A DNA stretch of 64,000 bases, from assembly GCF_000003815.2 (NCBI RefSeq), contig NC_049992.1:1821379-1885378 (forward strand). The letters are read 5' to 3'. Shown here one piece after another: positions 1 through 10,439 of the stretch. A model generated the notes under the pieces. The model ran no database searches, had not been told where the DNA came from, and was given only the letters and a program-made list of their open reading frames with translations. Position 1 is the first letter of the stretch, and every line of letters begins with the position of its first letter. This stretch comes from Branchiostoma floridae (Eukaryota; Chordata; Leptocardii; Amphioxiformes; Branchiostomatidae). A program made the translations under genes and the position numbers.

Positions 1-485
1 CTCCTCCCCTTCTTCTGGCTTGTACTCAGCGAGAATGAAGTTCTTTATAAGAGACATCAAATTAAAACGGCAAAGTAAAGCAGTGATGTGTTAAATCAGC
101 CTGGAAAATGGTTCCCCGTTCTTGGAATGGGTTAACAATTCACGAGGAACTATTTTTCAAAATTAAACCGTAAAATTAAGGTATTTTCGTCTCAAAGTTG
201 ACCACTTAACAGGGTTTTAGCGGTGCGTTTCGCTATTGTATTCGAGACGAGTTGCGCACTGCATGGGGTTTTCCGACATACCAGGTTATTGGACTGTTGA
301 AGGATCAACTGCTTCCAGGTCAAGCATACTTTCAGTGCAGTGTTGTTGCAATGTCACCTCAGTCTGCGATATGTCACAAAAAAACTTTGATACATTTAAA
401 GGATTACTGTACTCTTGAGGTTAATTTCTTACATTTTAAATATTATACTACAATGTAGAGGCTTTCCATTACATGCTGCAACATC

Positions 486-670
486 TCACAATGTGGCAGT
501 TCTCATGGGTTTGTAACATTTTCTGTATTTTGTTGCTACACCCCACAATGTGGCAGTTCTCATGGGTTTGTAACATTTTCTGTATTTTGTTGCTACACCC
601 CACAATGTGGCAGTTCTCATGGGTTTGTAACATTTTCTGTACTTTGTTGCTACATCTCACAATGTGGCAG
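486..670. repeat. 57-bp minisatellite, about 3.2 copies
   Basis: The phrase AATGTGGCAGTTCTCATGGG recurs with an exact spacing of 57 bp (around 490, 547, 604 and 661). Because 57 is a multiple of three, both strands read open through it, but there is no sign of a real protein. The remaining sequence between 1 and 1124 shows no exon I can recognise and is probably intron or 5' flank of the GLCE gene. Confidence 0.9.
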
Positions 671-1124
671 TTCTTGGCAGCTGCCCAAGGCTGGATAGGG
701 AAGGGGCCAGCAGGGCAGGTTGGGAAAATTTGATCTGGGCAATTATAGAACTCACAAGCCTGGGAACATGGAAATATGATTGGGCTTGGTCGGGCCTTCA
801 TTTGATCGCTCTGCCCCAAAGTTAATAATGGATATTACAATGTTACTGACTGCCGTTTTATTGCCTCTTTGGTTGCAGAACAGTAGATTTGCTAAGGTGC
901 AGTCAAGTCAAAGGTTCAGGGGAAATTATTCCTGGCTGTCGTGACGTTGAAATAAAGTAGTATGTCTCTATCCATGGGTTCAGAGGGGAGTTACTGTTGG
1001 ATGCACATCGTACAGCGGACCAGGAAGGTACTAACTCCACATGGCATGTTGTGGTGTGTTTTGGAATCTGACTTGACGCTGGCTGGCTGGTGATGTTTAT
1101 TTATGTTTGTTTGTTTGTTTACAG

Positions 1125-1726
1125 GTCTGATGTGTGAGTCATGAGACTGATCAGCTCGCGGACCAACTTCAAGGCGCTATGGCTGGTGACGTTCATCTTC
1201 TGCGGTCTCAGCGTGACGTTCTGGAGTCGGCAGTGCCCCGAGGAGAGCCAGGCCCGCGCCCCGCTGGCCCGCGGCGACAGAGACTACTACGATAACGACA
1301 GGCCCGCGGCGGAGGAGCTGCCCGGGGCCGTGAAGGCGCCGCCGCACCACCTGAGCATCCTGACGGCGGACAGCGGGCAGCTGGCCGGGAACCTGGCGGG
1401 CGGCAACGCGCTGGCGGGCGGCAACGCGCTGGCGGGCGGGCGGCACAAGTACCAGCCCATGGAGTGCCTGATTAATGAGGAGTACAGCATCGAGTGCCGA
1501 CGCGAGAACGATGAGGTCTACCTGCCCTTCAGCTTCCTGGAGAAGTACTTCGAGGTTTCCGGGCACATCGCGGAGTACGACGGGTACGACAGGTTCGAGT
1601 GGCAGCACAGCTACTCCCGGATATACCAGCCGCGCGGCCCGTACACGCCCGCCGGCATCTTCATGTCATTCGAGAACTACAACGTGGAGATCAGGGACAG
1701 GGTCAAGGCCATCAGCGGGGTCGAAG
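1125..1726 (+). CDS. GLCE: GLCE exon with start codon: D-glucuronyl C5-epimerase, N-terminal part
   Basis: Heparan sulfate C5-epimerase converts D-glucuronic acid to L-iduronic acid in the growing chain in the Golgi. The exon starts after a (TTTG)n-ACAG acceptor at 1124, has a 16-nt 5' UTR piece, and opens with ATG at 1141. The reading ends in phase 1 before GTAAAC at 1727. Residues about 14-28 (LWLVTFIFCGLSVTFW) form the signal anchor of a type II Golgi protein. A low-complexity stem follows, including an 18-bp in-frame repeat (LAGGNA). From about residue 107 the family sequence starts, with ECLINEEYSIECRRENDEVYLPF, continuing through YDGYDRFEWQHSYSR and MSFENYNVEIRDRVKAISGVEG. It is highly GC-rich compared with its introns. 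The 5' UTR must begin in an exon upstream of the acceptor that I cannot identify. Confidence 0.93.
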
Positions 1727-1786
1727 GTAAACATTAGTCTTACTTACATTATTCTTTCTTACACTGTAACCTTTGACCCCTGACCT

Positions 1787-1870
1787 TACAACGTGGAGAT
1801 CAGTGACCATGTCAAGGCCATCAGCGGGGCCGAAGGTAAAATGGCCTCACAGCGGGGTCAAAGGTAAAAA
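1787..1870 (+). repeat. partial copies of the 3' end of GLCE exon 1 plus splice donor
   Basis: The last ~50 bp of the preceding exon with its donor (ACAACGTGGAGATCAG to GAAGGTAAA) is repeated 108 bp downstream with a few substitutions (1787-1838). A shorter third copy (CAGCGGGGTCAAAGGTAAA) sits at about 1850-1868. Both copies retain a GTAAA donor-like site but lack an acceptor of their own. Confidence 0.85.
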
Positions 1871-2105
1871 AAGCCTTTTTTCTTTGATCTCTAACCCTAA
1901 ACCATACAAACTGGAAGGTACACCAGCCAAGGTGCACTCGTTCTCATTGAAATGTCGAAAATGGCATTTTTTTGGTCGAAAAATAGATCGGCTTTATTTT
2001 CACTGAAAACTACCTGGTTGTTTAGGAAAATTCCTCTTTTAACCATACCCAAAAAATTGCAACTTATTATTTTCGGTCCCATTGGTAATGCATTACAGGG
2101 CAGGT

Positions 2106-2484
2106 AACAAACGTTACCGGTAACGTTTGTTACAACAGTAGACTTTACCCTGTTTTCTTCGAAAGGACTCACCTTATTCAATTGACTACATTATTTAGGT
2201 ATAAGCAGATGTCCCTAGGGACATTTGGAAAGTGGGCAGCTTTTTTACACCAGGTCAAATGGGAAGTTTAGACAGCATCAAACAATGGTAACGTTTGTTA
2301 CAGTCATTTCTGTACAACATTTTGTTAAGCAAGGTGGGATACAAATGACAGTCAACAACCCTTTCTTGTTTCTTTAGAAAGCCAGAAAAACTGTACAGCG
2401 TCACAAAAACGGCAGTTTCTAGTCTTATACGTGCATAATATAACCGTGGCAACCATCATACTAGTGGTGGTAACGTTTGTTACA
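2106..2484. repeat. palindromic motif GTAACGTTTGTTAC, four occurrences
   Basis: The motif GGTAACGTTTGTTACA appears at about 2120, 2286 and 2469. An inverted copy (GTAACAAACGTTAC) lies at about 2106, back to back with the first, giving a near-perfect 30-bp palindrome. It looks like ends of small terminal-inverted-repeat elements, but I cannot define element borders. The rest of 1871-3200 holds no recognisable gene. Confidence 0.6.
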
Positions 2485-3202
2485 GAATCTGGTGACAGGC
2501 ATAAACCACCTCACACAGCCTTCAAGATCAGTGATAGTAGCGATCTGACGTGATCGGTCAGAGGGCCTGGTCAGCTGGTTTCACCTGCCGAACAATCATT
2601 CTGGGAACTGAATTATTACATTTTTGGGTACTATTTGAATTCTTCGTTTCTTCTCAGGCGACAGCCATTTTTTAGGGTTTGAAATCCCACCAGTGGCTAT
2701 AATAATCTTCTAACCCATCAAACTATACGAATGTTGTGGTGCATCTTTTGTAAAACATTACTGGGGTTGTGGAAAAATGAAGGAACCAGTGATATTGTCG
2801 ATAATTTGCTCCATATCAAGGCGTAAAGTCAGGCGACAGCATTTCGACATTTAAATGAGAACGAGCCAGTGGTTGATTTGAAAGTTCATCTATGTCAGTA
2901 GAAATCATTCTAGATGAAGTTAAACAGTAATTTCCAGCACCATTCCTTAGCAAAGACTGGAACCGATCAGTCAAACATCTGGGTAAGTCCCATATTTCCT
3001 GTATTGGAAATGGAAGTTACAGGTTAACTATATTCAGTACCAAAGGTGTTTATTTGTCATTCTGCTCCAGTTTAGATTCTTGTCTGAAATCTGTCATTTG
3101 TGTGTAGTTGTTAGCCAGAGGACATTGTGAAGATGGGGTTGGGAGGGAAACCTGCTTCCTGCTGACATATTCCTTCCAGCATGGGACTTAGGCTCCAGTT
3201 AA

Positions 3203-3913
3203 GGGTTGGACAAGTCCACTAGCCCTATTGTATTGGTGTGCAGGGTTGGACACGTCCACTAGACCTATTGTCCTGGTGTGCAGGGTTGGACACGTCCACT
3301 AGCCCTATTGTCCCGGTGTGCAGGGTTGGACACGTCCACTAGCCCTATTGTATTGGTGTGCAGGGTTGGACACGTCCACTAGCCCTATTGTCCCGGTGTG
3401 CAGGGTTGGACACGTCCACTAGACCTATTGTCCTGGTGTGCAGGGTTGGACACGTCCACTAGACCTATTGTCCTGGTGTGCAGGGTTGGACAAGTCCACT
3501 AGCCCTATTGTATTGGTGTGCAGGGTTGGACAAGTCCACTAGCCCTATTGTCCTGGTGTGCAGGGTTGGACACGTCCACTAGCCCTATTGTATTGGTGTG
3601 CAGGGTTGGACACGTCCACTAGACCTATTGTCCTGGTGTGCAGGGTTGGACACGTCCACTAGCCCTATTGTATTGGTGTGCAGGGTTGGACACGTCCACT
3701 AGCCCTATTGCCCAGGGCAAGTGAAATTGATGATCGGACAAGTGCATGTCCTACCCTGCTTGCCTGATCGGCCAAGTATGATTTTCCATAGAAAAAAGTC
3801 ATTTAAATTTTGGGCATTGCCAAGTGAAAAGTTCTTTTGGACAGCTAATTTTTTTCACTCGCTTGCCCGATAGGACTGGTGATCATGAATTTCAGAAAAG
3901 TTGTCCAGCCCTG
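3203..3913. mobile_element. TIR element whose left end has expanded into a 40-bp minisatellite
   Basis: From 3203 to about 3710 the unit GTTGGACACGTCCACTAGCC... repeats with an exact 40-bp period, nearly 13 copies, with alternating TATTGG / TCCTGG / TCCCGG variants. The last copy runs into unique sequence (GGGCAAGTGAAATTGATG...) that ends with TTGTCCAGCCCTG at 3913. The start AGGGTTGGACAAG and the reverse complement of the end (CAGGGCTGGACAA) form an imperfect terminal inverted repeat. I infer a short non-autonomous DNA transposon whose left terminus was amplified. No clear target duplication is visible. A related fragment begins near 50318. Confidence 0.65.
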
Positions 3914-4138
3914 TAGTTTATGTTGAACCAACAAGTGAGGAAGGAAGAATTTAGGATATCGTTGTCCTGAGCTGATTTTACCAGATCCATTCTGATCAAC
4001 CTTCAAATGATTATCATTCCATAGTTATATGTTATAATGACAATTAAGCTCATTTGTAAATCACTAAACCAAACAAGTAGCTTATCCATTTTGCAAATTT
4101 AAATGTAAACAGTTTTATCAATTCAACCCAAAAAAATA

Positions 4139-4366
4139 CATGTTGCAACATGAGAATATGCATGTTCCTGGCCATGAGCATGCATGTTGCAACATGAGAA
4201 TATTCATGTTCCTGAAGCATCCCCAGCCCGCCCGCCATGGCTCCATCCATAAAACATGACCTACAACAAACCGACAGGAAAGGCCGGAGGATATTACGTG
4301 TCAGCGCCGGGAAAGCCGGGATTCGGGGATATTACGTGTCAGCGCCGGGAAAGCCGGGATTCGGGG
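4139..4366. repeat. short direct duplications
   Basis: ATGTTGCAACATGAGAATAT plus CATGTTCCTG occurs twice (about 4140 and 4187). A 38-bp unit starting ATATTACGTGTCAGCGCCGG occurs twice at 4291 and 4329. A third two-copy repeat (GTCGGAGAGGCGAGATGGGT) lies at about 4481-4533. Nothing gene-like is seen in 3914-5640 beyond these. Confidence 0.8.
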
Positions 4367-5639
4367 AACAGTCGCTGCGCTCTGCTTTATGACACGGCGT
4401 TATGCATTTTTAAAGGATTCCTTTATCCGCTAAGCCGGGATGCCATCTCTGGCTCGTAAGTGCTTTTAGCAGCTCCCTGAGTCGGAGAGGCGAGATGGGT
4501 GCGATGCGTCGGAGAGGCGAGATGGGTGCGATGCCGGCGGGCTGAGAAATTATTCTTCCCATCTTCAAGTGTCACCCTGATGTTCAGTCAGGGCTGCAGG
4601 AAGGAGCGGCTGTTATCTGCTAACAAACAGCACTTTAATTGCTGCCCATTCCCGTCATTATCGCCGCCCGTCCCCCCATCATTACCTGCTTCAGTCTCTC
4701 CTGAGGCAGCATAAGCTGGGGGATCTGCCAGCCACACGGGAGTTGGCTCGGAATTTTACTCTCTCGCTCACACAAACAGTCCTGTCACTGGAATGTTAAC
4801 TTCTCATAAATTTCCAGGAGCTGATGATTTAGCCACATCAATTTTATTTCTTGCTTCTGGGATTTTTTACAGATAAATGTTGACTATTAACCTCAGAACA
4901 GGCTTAAAATAAAGTCTACCAATGTTTTATTTTCAGCTCATGTTTGAAATATCTGTTATGGTCTCCTGATGAAATTGTTTTTAAAATGTCTGAAAAACAA
5001 AAAATAGAACTGGTGTAGCCCAATATATTATGATTGCTTGAAGATTGAAGGTTTCCTCCAGAGTCCGTCTCCGAAAGGTCACTTTGTGCTCCGTCTGCTG
5101 CGGATCTGATGGGAGGCAGGAGGCGGCGGAGACATGTTTGGTTGCCATGCCAACCAGTCGGCTGTCAGATAAATCGTTGTATCACCAAGGTGAAGTTCTC
5201 AAATGTGTGTTTGTATGACTCCAGAATACTCGGATTGGGGAGTCATCGTTATTTAGTTCCCAAACTCTCGGATGTCAGACAAATTTTTGCCAAGGTTAAG
5301 TTTTTAGGTGTCTGTGAGCAGCAGAATTGGAGAGTGCTTGGCTCCGGGAATCATTGTTTCTGTGACCACGATGAGAACTTACCCACCCATACCGTTATGC
5401 AGGGTTTTATTGGTTGTTACCACGACGTGCATTACCGTTTTACGCGGGAAAGTTGATGATGCCTGCCCGTAAAAACGGCGACCGAACCTGTAAACCAGAT
5501 TGCCTGGAGGTCGTAAACCGGCAGCGTGATGTCCCTTTCATGTTTCTTACCTGCTGCAATTACAGTAATTGTTTAACATTCGCTTCACATGAAATATTTA
5601 CCTGATGCTGGTCAAATATAAGTCTTAACATTCAGCTTC

Positions 5640-6290
5640 GTGCAGCACAGACAAGTCTAACTACCGGAGTATCAAATGTTATATAACGCACAGACAAGCC
5701 TAACTACCGGAGTACCCAATGTTGTTATATAAGGCACAAACAAGCCTAACTACCGGAGTATCCAATGTTATATAACGCACAGACAAGCCTAACTACCGGA
5801 GTATCCAATGTTGTTATATAAGGCACAAACAAGCCTAACTACTGGAGTACCCAATGTTGTTATATAAGGCACAAACAAGCCTAACTACTGGAGTACCCAA
5901 TGTTGTTATATAAGGCACAAACAAGCCTAACTACTGGAGTATCCAATGTTGTTATATAACTATAAGGCACAAACAAGCCTAACTACTGGAGTACCCAATG
6001 TTGTTATATAAGGCACAAACAAGCCTAACTACCGGAGTACCCAATGTTGTTATATAAGGCACAAACAAGCCTAACTACTGGAGTATCCAATGTTGTTATA
6101 TAAGGCACAAACAAGTCTAACTACTGGAGTATCCAATGTTGTTATATAAGGCACAAACAAGCCTAACTACTGGAGTACCCAATGTTGTTATATAAGGCAC
6201 AAACAAGCCTAACTACTGGAGTACCCAATGTTGTTACATGTATATAAGGCACAAACAAGCCTAACTACTGGAGTACCCAATGTTGTTAAA
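5640..6290. repeat. 46-bp minisatellite (about 14 copies, with 41-bp variants)
   Basis: The unit contains ACAAACAAGCCTAACTACTG, GAGTACCCAATG and TTGTTATATAAGG; the period is 46 bp (for example 5881 to 5927), with early units shortened. Two insertions (at about 5957 and 6237) break the rhythm. Diverged fragments continue to about 6455. It lies in the large GLCE intron; the stretch 6460-7085 shows nothing further. Confidence 0.9.
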
Positions 6291-7085
6291 GGCATGACAT
6301 ATAGGAATCCTGAACAATACATACATATATTAGCTGTGGTGCTGTTATAATGTTCAGCTTTGTGCAGCACACTGTCAAGTCTAACCACCCAATGTTATAT
6401 CCCAGTGTAGGCATGACAAACAGGTCTAACTACCGGAGTACCCAATGTTATCTTAGTATGATGGTGTATGACACCTGAACAGAAAATACTTTATTTTGTA
6501 TATGAAAATAAGCTTGAAATTTAGTACAAAATCACACTTGATGAAGGCAGTTGTTCTTGAATCAGTAACTATGATTGGCTTTTACTACTGCATGATTTTA
6601 TGTGATTACCAATCGGCCATATGTCATGATAAAAGCTATTTGAGTTAGAGGTTGCACAGAAGCATGTAGTTGTGGATCCAGAGTCGGACATTGTTGCAGT
6701 GATATAGACATCATGCTGATTCCCTCTTATGTTCTACTGACGTCACAAATTGCTGGACATGAAGGCAAGGTTTGCTGGGGGTTCAGTCCCCGAGCCTTTG
6801 CTACAGAGGCCCAACGCCTACACAGAAGAATATATCCCATTCATGACTCGTGTTTTTTTGAAGGGATTCCTATTTATCCCACCGAAATGTGGGTCTTTGT
6901 GTGGATTATCTACGGCCGATTCCTGCATGCATCCAGATGGACTTTACTGTGAGGATTAACAGCTGAAGTCTGGTGATAACAGATTTGACAGATTGTAGAA
7001 GTTTCCGTGCGGCGCGAGGCTCGTTGTGCCGGCTGAGTTATCACTTGTGAAAGGGTAGGTTTGAAATATTCATTTCTGGGTGGGG

Positions 7086-7490
7086 TGATCATGGAAGTGG
7101 CCTTGTCTCTGATTGGTTGATCATGGAAGTGGCCTTGTCTCTGATTGGTTGATCATGGAAGTGGCCTTGTCTCTGATTGGTTGATCATGGAAGTGGCCTT
7201 GTCTCTGATTGGTTGATCATGGAAGTGGCCTTGTCTCTGATTGGTTGATCATGGAAGTGGCCTTGTCTCTGATTGGTTGATCATGGAAGTGGCCTTGTCT
7301 CTGATTGGTTGATCATGGAAGTGGCCTTGTCTCTGATTGGTTGATCATGGAAGTGGCCTTGTCTCTGATTGGTTGATCATGGAAGTGGCCTTGTCTTTGA
7401 TTAATCGATCATGGAAGTGGCCTTGTCTCTGATTGGTTGATCATGGAAGTGGCCTTGTCTCTGATTGGTTGATCATGGAAGTGGCCTTGT
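7086..7490. repeat. 32-bp minisatellite, about 12.5 copies
   Basis: The unit TGATCATGGAAGTGGCCTTG followed by TCTCTGATTGGT repeats with a 32-bp period and is nearly identical in all copies except one at about 7400 (TTTGATTAATCG). It ends only about 45 bp before the first copied GLCE exon head. Confidence 0.92.
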
Positions 7491-7538
7491 CTCGGAAAGT
7501 TATGTCTCTAAAACATCTTTGTTTGTTTGTTTGTTTAG

Positions 7539-7747
7539 GAGTTCCCGTGTCGACCCAGTGGGGACCCGACCCGTACTTCTACCCGATCCAGATCGCCCAG
7601 TTCGGCCTGAGCCACTACAGTACTGACCGTTGTTTGTTTGTTTGTTTGTTTGTTTGTTTGTTTAGGTGTGCCCGTGTCGACCCAGTGGGGACCCGACCCG
7701 TACTTCTACCCGATCCAGATCGCCCAGTTCGGCCTGAGCCACTACAG
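7539..7747 (+). pseudogene. two truncated upstream copies of GLCE exon 2
   Basis: Copies at 7539-7620 and 7666-7747 each follow a (TTTG)n-TTTAG acceptor and match the first 82 bp of the real exon (encoding [16 protein letters not shown]... to LSHYS) almost perfectly. After CACTACAG both diverge to TACTGACC and run into another TTTG tract. The real exon at 7785 instead continues with TAAGAACCTGACG. Starts are 127 and 119 bp apart. The copies carry an acceptor and correct phase but no strong donor (only CA|GTACTG), so inclusion would probably need that weak site or cause a stop. I read them as partial tandem duplications of the intron end plus exon start. Confidence 0.85.
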
Positions 7748-7784
7748 TACTGACCATTGTTTGTTTGTTTGTTTGTTTGTTTAG

Positions 7785-8048
7785 GAGTGCCGGTGTCGAC
7801 CCAGTGGGGGCCCGACCCGTACTTCTACCCGATCCAGATCGCCCAGTTTGGGCTCAGCCACTACAGTAAGAACCTGACGGAGAAAGAGCCTCGCGTAACC
7901 GTGTACGAGCGTGGAGACGGCCGGGTGGGGACCAGATGGGAGGTGCCGGGGAAACTGTCGCCGGGGAAACTGTCACCGGGGAAACCAGTGCAGCTAGAGT
8001 CGGTTACAGACAAGGACTGTGGCTGCAGGGTCCTACAGTTCAGCACAG
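7785..8048 (+). CDS. GLCE: GLCE exon 2
   Basis: This exon enters in phase 1 after TTTGTTTAG at 7784 and continues the epimerase directly: [20 protein letters not shown], then LSHYSKNLTEKEPRVTVYE. This follows the vertebrate enzyme closely until a divergent loop with an in-frame 15-bp repeat (GKLSPGKLSPGKP). It leaves in phase 1 at CAG|GTGAGA (8049), the first of several near-identical donors. The segment contributes to the beta-sheet N-terminal domain of the enzyme (known for the family). A cryptic donor-like ACA|GTAAGA inside the exon at 7866 coincides with the point where the two upstream copies end. Confidence 0.92.
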
Positions 8049-8215
8049 GTGAGACTCTAGACTCTTATTTACAGGTGTTCAGCACAGGTGAGACTGTACA
8101 CTCTTATTCACAGGTGTGTAACACAGGTGAGACTGTACACTCTTATATACAGGTGTTCAGCACAGGTGAGACTGTAGACTCTTATTTACAGGTGCTCAGC
8201 ACAGGTTTTCAACAC
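8039..8215 (+). repeat. 39-bp repeat carrying the GLCE exon 2 splice donor, four-plus copies
   Basis: The unit TTCAGCACAGGTGAGACTGT plus AGACTCTTATTTACAGGTG begins inside the exon at 8039 and repeats every 39 bp (8039, 8078, 8117, 8156). Each full copy has the same CACAG|GTGAGA donor, and an acceptor-like TTATTTACAG. A degenerate tail with two more CACAGGT steps runs to about 8235. The period is a multiple of three and the frame stays open, so use of a downstream donor would add 13 residues per unit. Confidence 0.85.
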
Positions 8216-8458
8216 AGGTGTCCACCACAGGTGAGCTGACGACTGTAGACTCTTATTAAATCAAGTGGTGAAAGGATAGTTTATTACAATCTAACAAAAG
8301 AGCAAAAGTCAAGATTTATTTCATGGTAACCATGGTAACATGCGAGTCAGTGGAAAATGTGCTGCAGTGAATGTTGACTGCTGCCTGCAGAGTTGGGTGA
8401 GTTTTACACAGATTTATAGGAATCTGTGTAAGCTGTGTGCAGCTGGCTTGTTGGCCTT

Positions 8459-8722
8459 TCTTTGCCACATTATCCTGAACTTTGCCACATTATCCTGAAC
8501 TTTGCCACATTACCCTGAACTTTGCCACATTATCCTGAACTTTGCCACATTACCCTGAACTTTGCCACATTACCCTGAACTTTGCCACATTACCCTGAAC
8601 TTTGCCACATTGTCCTGAACTTTGCCACATTATCCTGAACTTTGCCACATTATCCTGAACTTTGCCACATTATCCTGAACTTTGCCACATTATCCTGAAC
8701 TTTGCCACATTGTCCTGAACGT
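8459..8722. repeat. 20-bp minisatellite, 13 copies
   Basis: TTTGCCACATTATCCTGAAC repeats every 20 bp with A/C/G variation at one or two positions. It lies in the intron after GLCE exon 2. The remainder of 8236-9090 shows no exon. Confidence 0.95.
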
Positions 8723-9104
8723 TGCCTGTAGTAAACACTAGCAGGGCCCCCTAACAAGGGGAAGGAGTACTGCAGCTAGGTTGTATTGAAAAAAAGAATA
8801 ATATGCTAAGGCTAACCTCATATATGCAACAGTAAAAACATGATTGTATTTTTTTGTCCTTTGTACAATACCCACCCACTCTTATCTGAAAACTGCAGGC
8901 AGACACCAGAAATACCTGCACAGCTCCAGCACCTGCACTAACCTGCATATGCAGGTGGTATTTAGAGCCCTGCTACTGTACAAAGCCGGTATGTTGTGCC
9001 CAGAGGCAACTTACCAGTTATGCAAAGCAAAGAAACAAAATTTCATTGTTGAGCTGTACCATACTCAGCTGTACCTGTGTGTTTGTTTGTTTTCAGACGC
9101 CCCA

Positions 9105-10038
9105 CAGGGCTCGAATTAACCACTTGCCAACCCCCTCCGCGCAAGTAGTTTTCTCTGTGCGCAAGTTGTTCAGAAAGTCAGGTTGCACACGGCGCAACTT
9201 GATTTTTTGGGTAAACAAAACGATCCTTAAGTTACAGGCCCTTTACTAAAAAAATATCAGAAAATGTGCACCCTGTTTTGGGGATGAACGCCTTTGGTAA
9301 GCCCTAATTTTCCGCCAGAAACTTTGCTCAAAGTTCAAAATTTGCGGATTTCGGCCGCTATAGAGCCGCCATTTTAAATCTACCTTCAAGTCTCGGGCAA
9401 AATCTCGCACTAACTCACATCTCACGAATAGCGAGTCATACCTCATTGGCCATTTCGGCATGACGTAGCGCGTCTGGGCGCGGCTACTGGTGGAATATCT
9501 GATGACCCAACGCTGTGTTCGCGGGAGAAAATCACGCAGCAAGGCATGAGACTTTGACAATGTAAATACGAAAACTCATCGACTGCCTAATGTCCTTGCC
9601 GATAAGTACATGTATAGGCTTATTTTGAAGGTTTTTTTTGTGCTTGTTTGGGACAATACTGTCGATGGAATGCGGGAAAAACAGCTAGTGTGACGATGAC
9701 TATATTGGGGAGGGGTGCAAGGTCGGCACTGTTCAATGGAGGTCGCGATTTTTTCACGGTTCTTTGAGATATTATTTTTGTTGCAGTCTTTATTTTCAAA
9801 AGATCGATAAATGGATGTTGTTTATTGAGAAAAGTGCGCTAATTTGCCCTGCATCTTTTTTTTTGTGCTTTATTTCTTTGACTGAAATGAACTGTTTTTA
9901 CAGATAATTGATAAGTAGCTAATTTGGAGAAAGTAACAACTTGGAAGTGGCGCAACCTGAAATGCTGTTGGCGCAAGTTGGTTTTTGATTCAGGTTGCCG
10001 CCTGCGCAACCTGGCTAAAAAAAGTATTTCGAGGCCTG
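9105..10038. mobile_element. non-autonomous TIR element of about 930 bp
   Basis: The segment starts CAGGGCTCGAA and ends TTCGAGGCCTG, a terminal inverted repeat with one mismatch in 11. Near both ends lie CTTGC/GCGCAAG-type motifs in opposite orientation. Flanks share CCCCA (left 9100-9104, right 10039-10043), too short and offset to be a convincing 8-bp target duplication. No transposase reading is seen; a 104-codon opening on the - strand (9246-9560) has no recognisable motif. The left flank (TTTTCAG|ACGCCCCA) resembles the head of a GLCE exon. Confidence 0.6.
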
Positions 10039-10312
10039 CCCCACCATGATGTTAGGGTTGGGTGCTGTTGGTCCATGTAAACCATACTGATCATGAACTA
10101 TGTTTTTTAGACACGCTTCCGGCCGGCTCTGGGCCCACCCTGATGTTAGGGTTAGGGTTAGGAGCATACATGTAGCCTTACTGAGCTGGATTTTTATGTT
10201 ATCAGACACCCCTCCCCCCCGCTCCGGGCCCACCCTGATGTTAGGGTTAGGTTTAGGTTAGGGGTAGGAGCATACATGTACCTGTAGCCTTACTGAGCTG
10301 TATCTGTTTTTC
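10039..10312 (+). repeat. repeated exon-head-like units with TTAGGG tracts, next to gap
   Basis: Three related units share CCCACC(C/A)TGATGTTAGGG (about 10040, 10137 and 10228). Two of them follow acceptor-like sites (TTTTTTAG at 10110, TTATCAG at 10205) and begin ACAC(G/C)C. In the phase expected from exon 2 the second reads D-T-L-P-A-G-S-G-P-T-L-M-L-G, which resembles the missing part of the epimerase before it dissolves into TTAGGG repeats and a stop. I infer truncated copies of the head of the missing GLCE exon, whose intact copy may lie in the adjacent gap. Confidence 0.45.
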
Positions 10313-10439
10313 NNNNNNNNNNNNNNNNNNNNNNNNNNNNNNNNNNNNNNNNNNNNNNNNNNNNNNNNNNNNNNNNNNNNNNNNNNNNNNNNNNNNNNNN
10401 NNNNNNNNNNNNNNNNNNNNNNNNNNNNNNNNNNNNNNN
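10313..10439. other. assembly gap (127 N)
   Basis: A run of N. The part of GLCE that would connect exon 2 to the last exon (roughly 35 codons by comparison with vertebrate epimerases) is not seen elsewhere and probably falls here. Confidence 0.99.

Noticed and set aside
1177-1608. - strand frame opposite GLCE exon 1
   Set aside because: Shadow of a GC-rich coding exon; the + strand matches the epimerase family, the - strand nothing.
3203-3712. CRISPR-like array
   Set aside because: Units are contiguous without unique spacers, in a eukaryotic genome; it is a minisatellite. The same applies to the other arrays.
9246-9560. 104-codon - strand frame inside the TIR element as a transposase fragment
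   Set aside because: No transposase motif visible; element appears non-autonomous.
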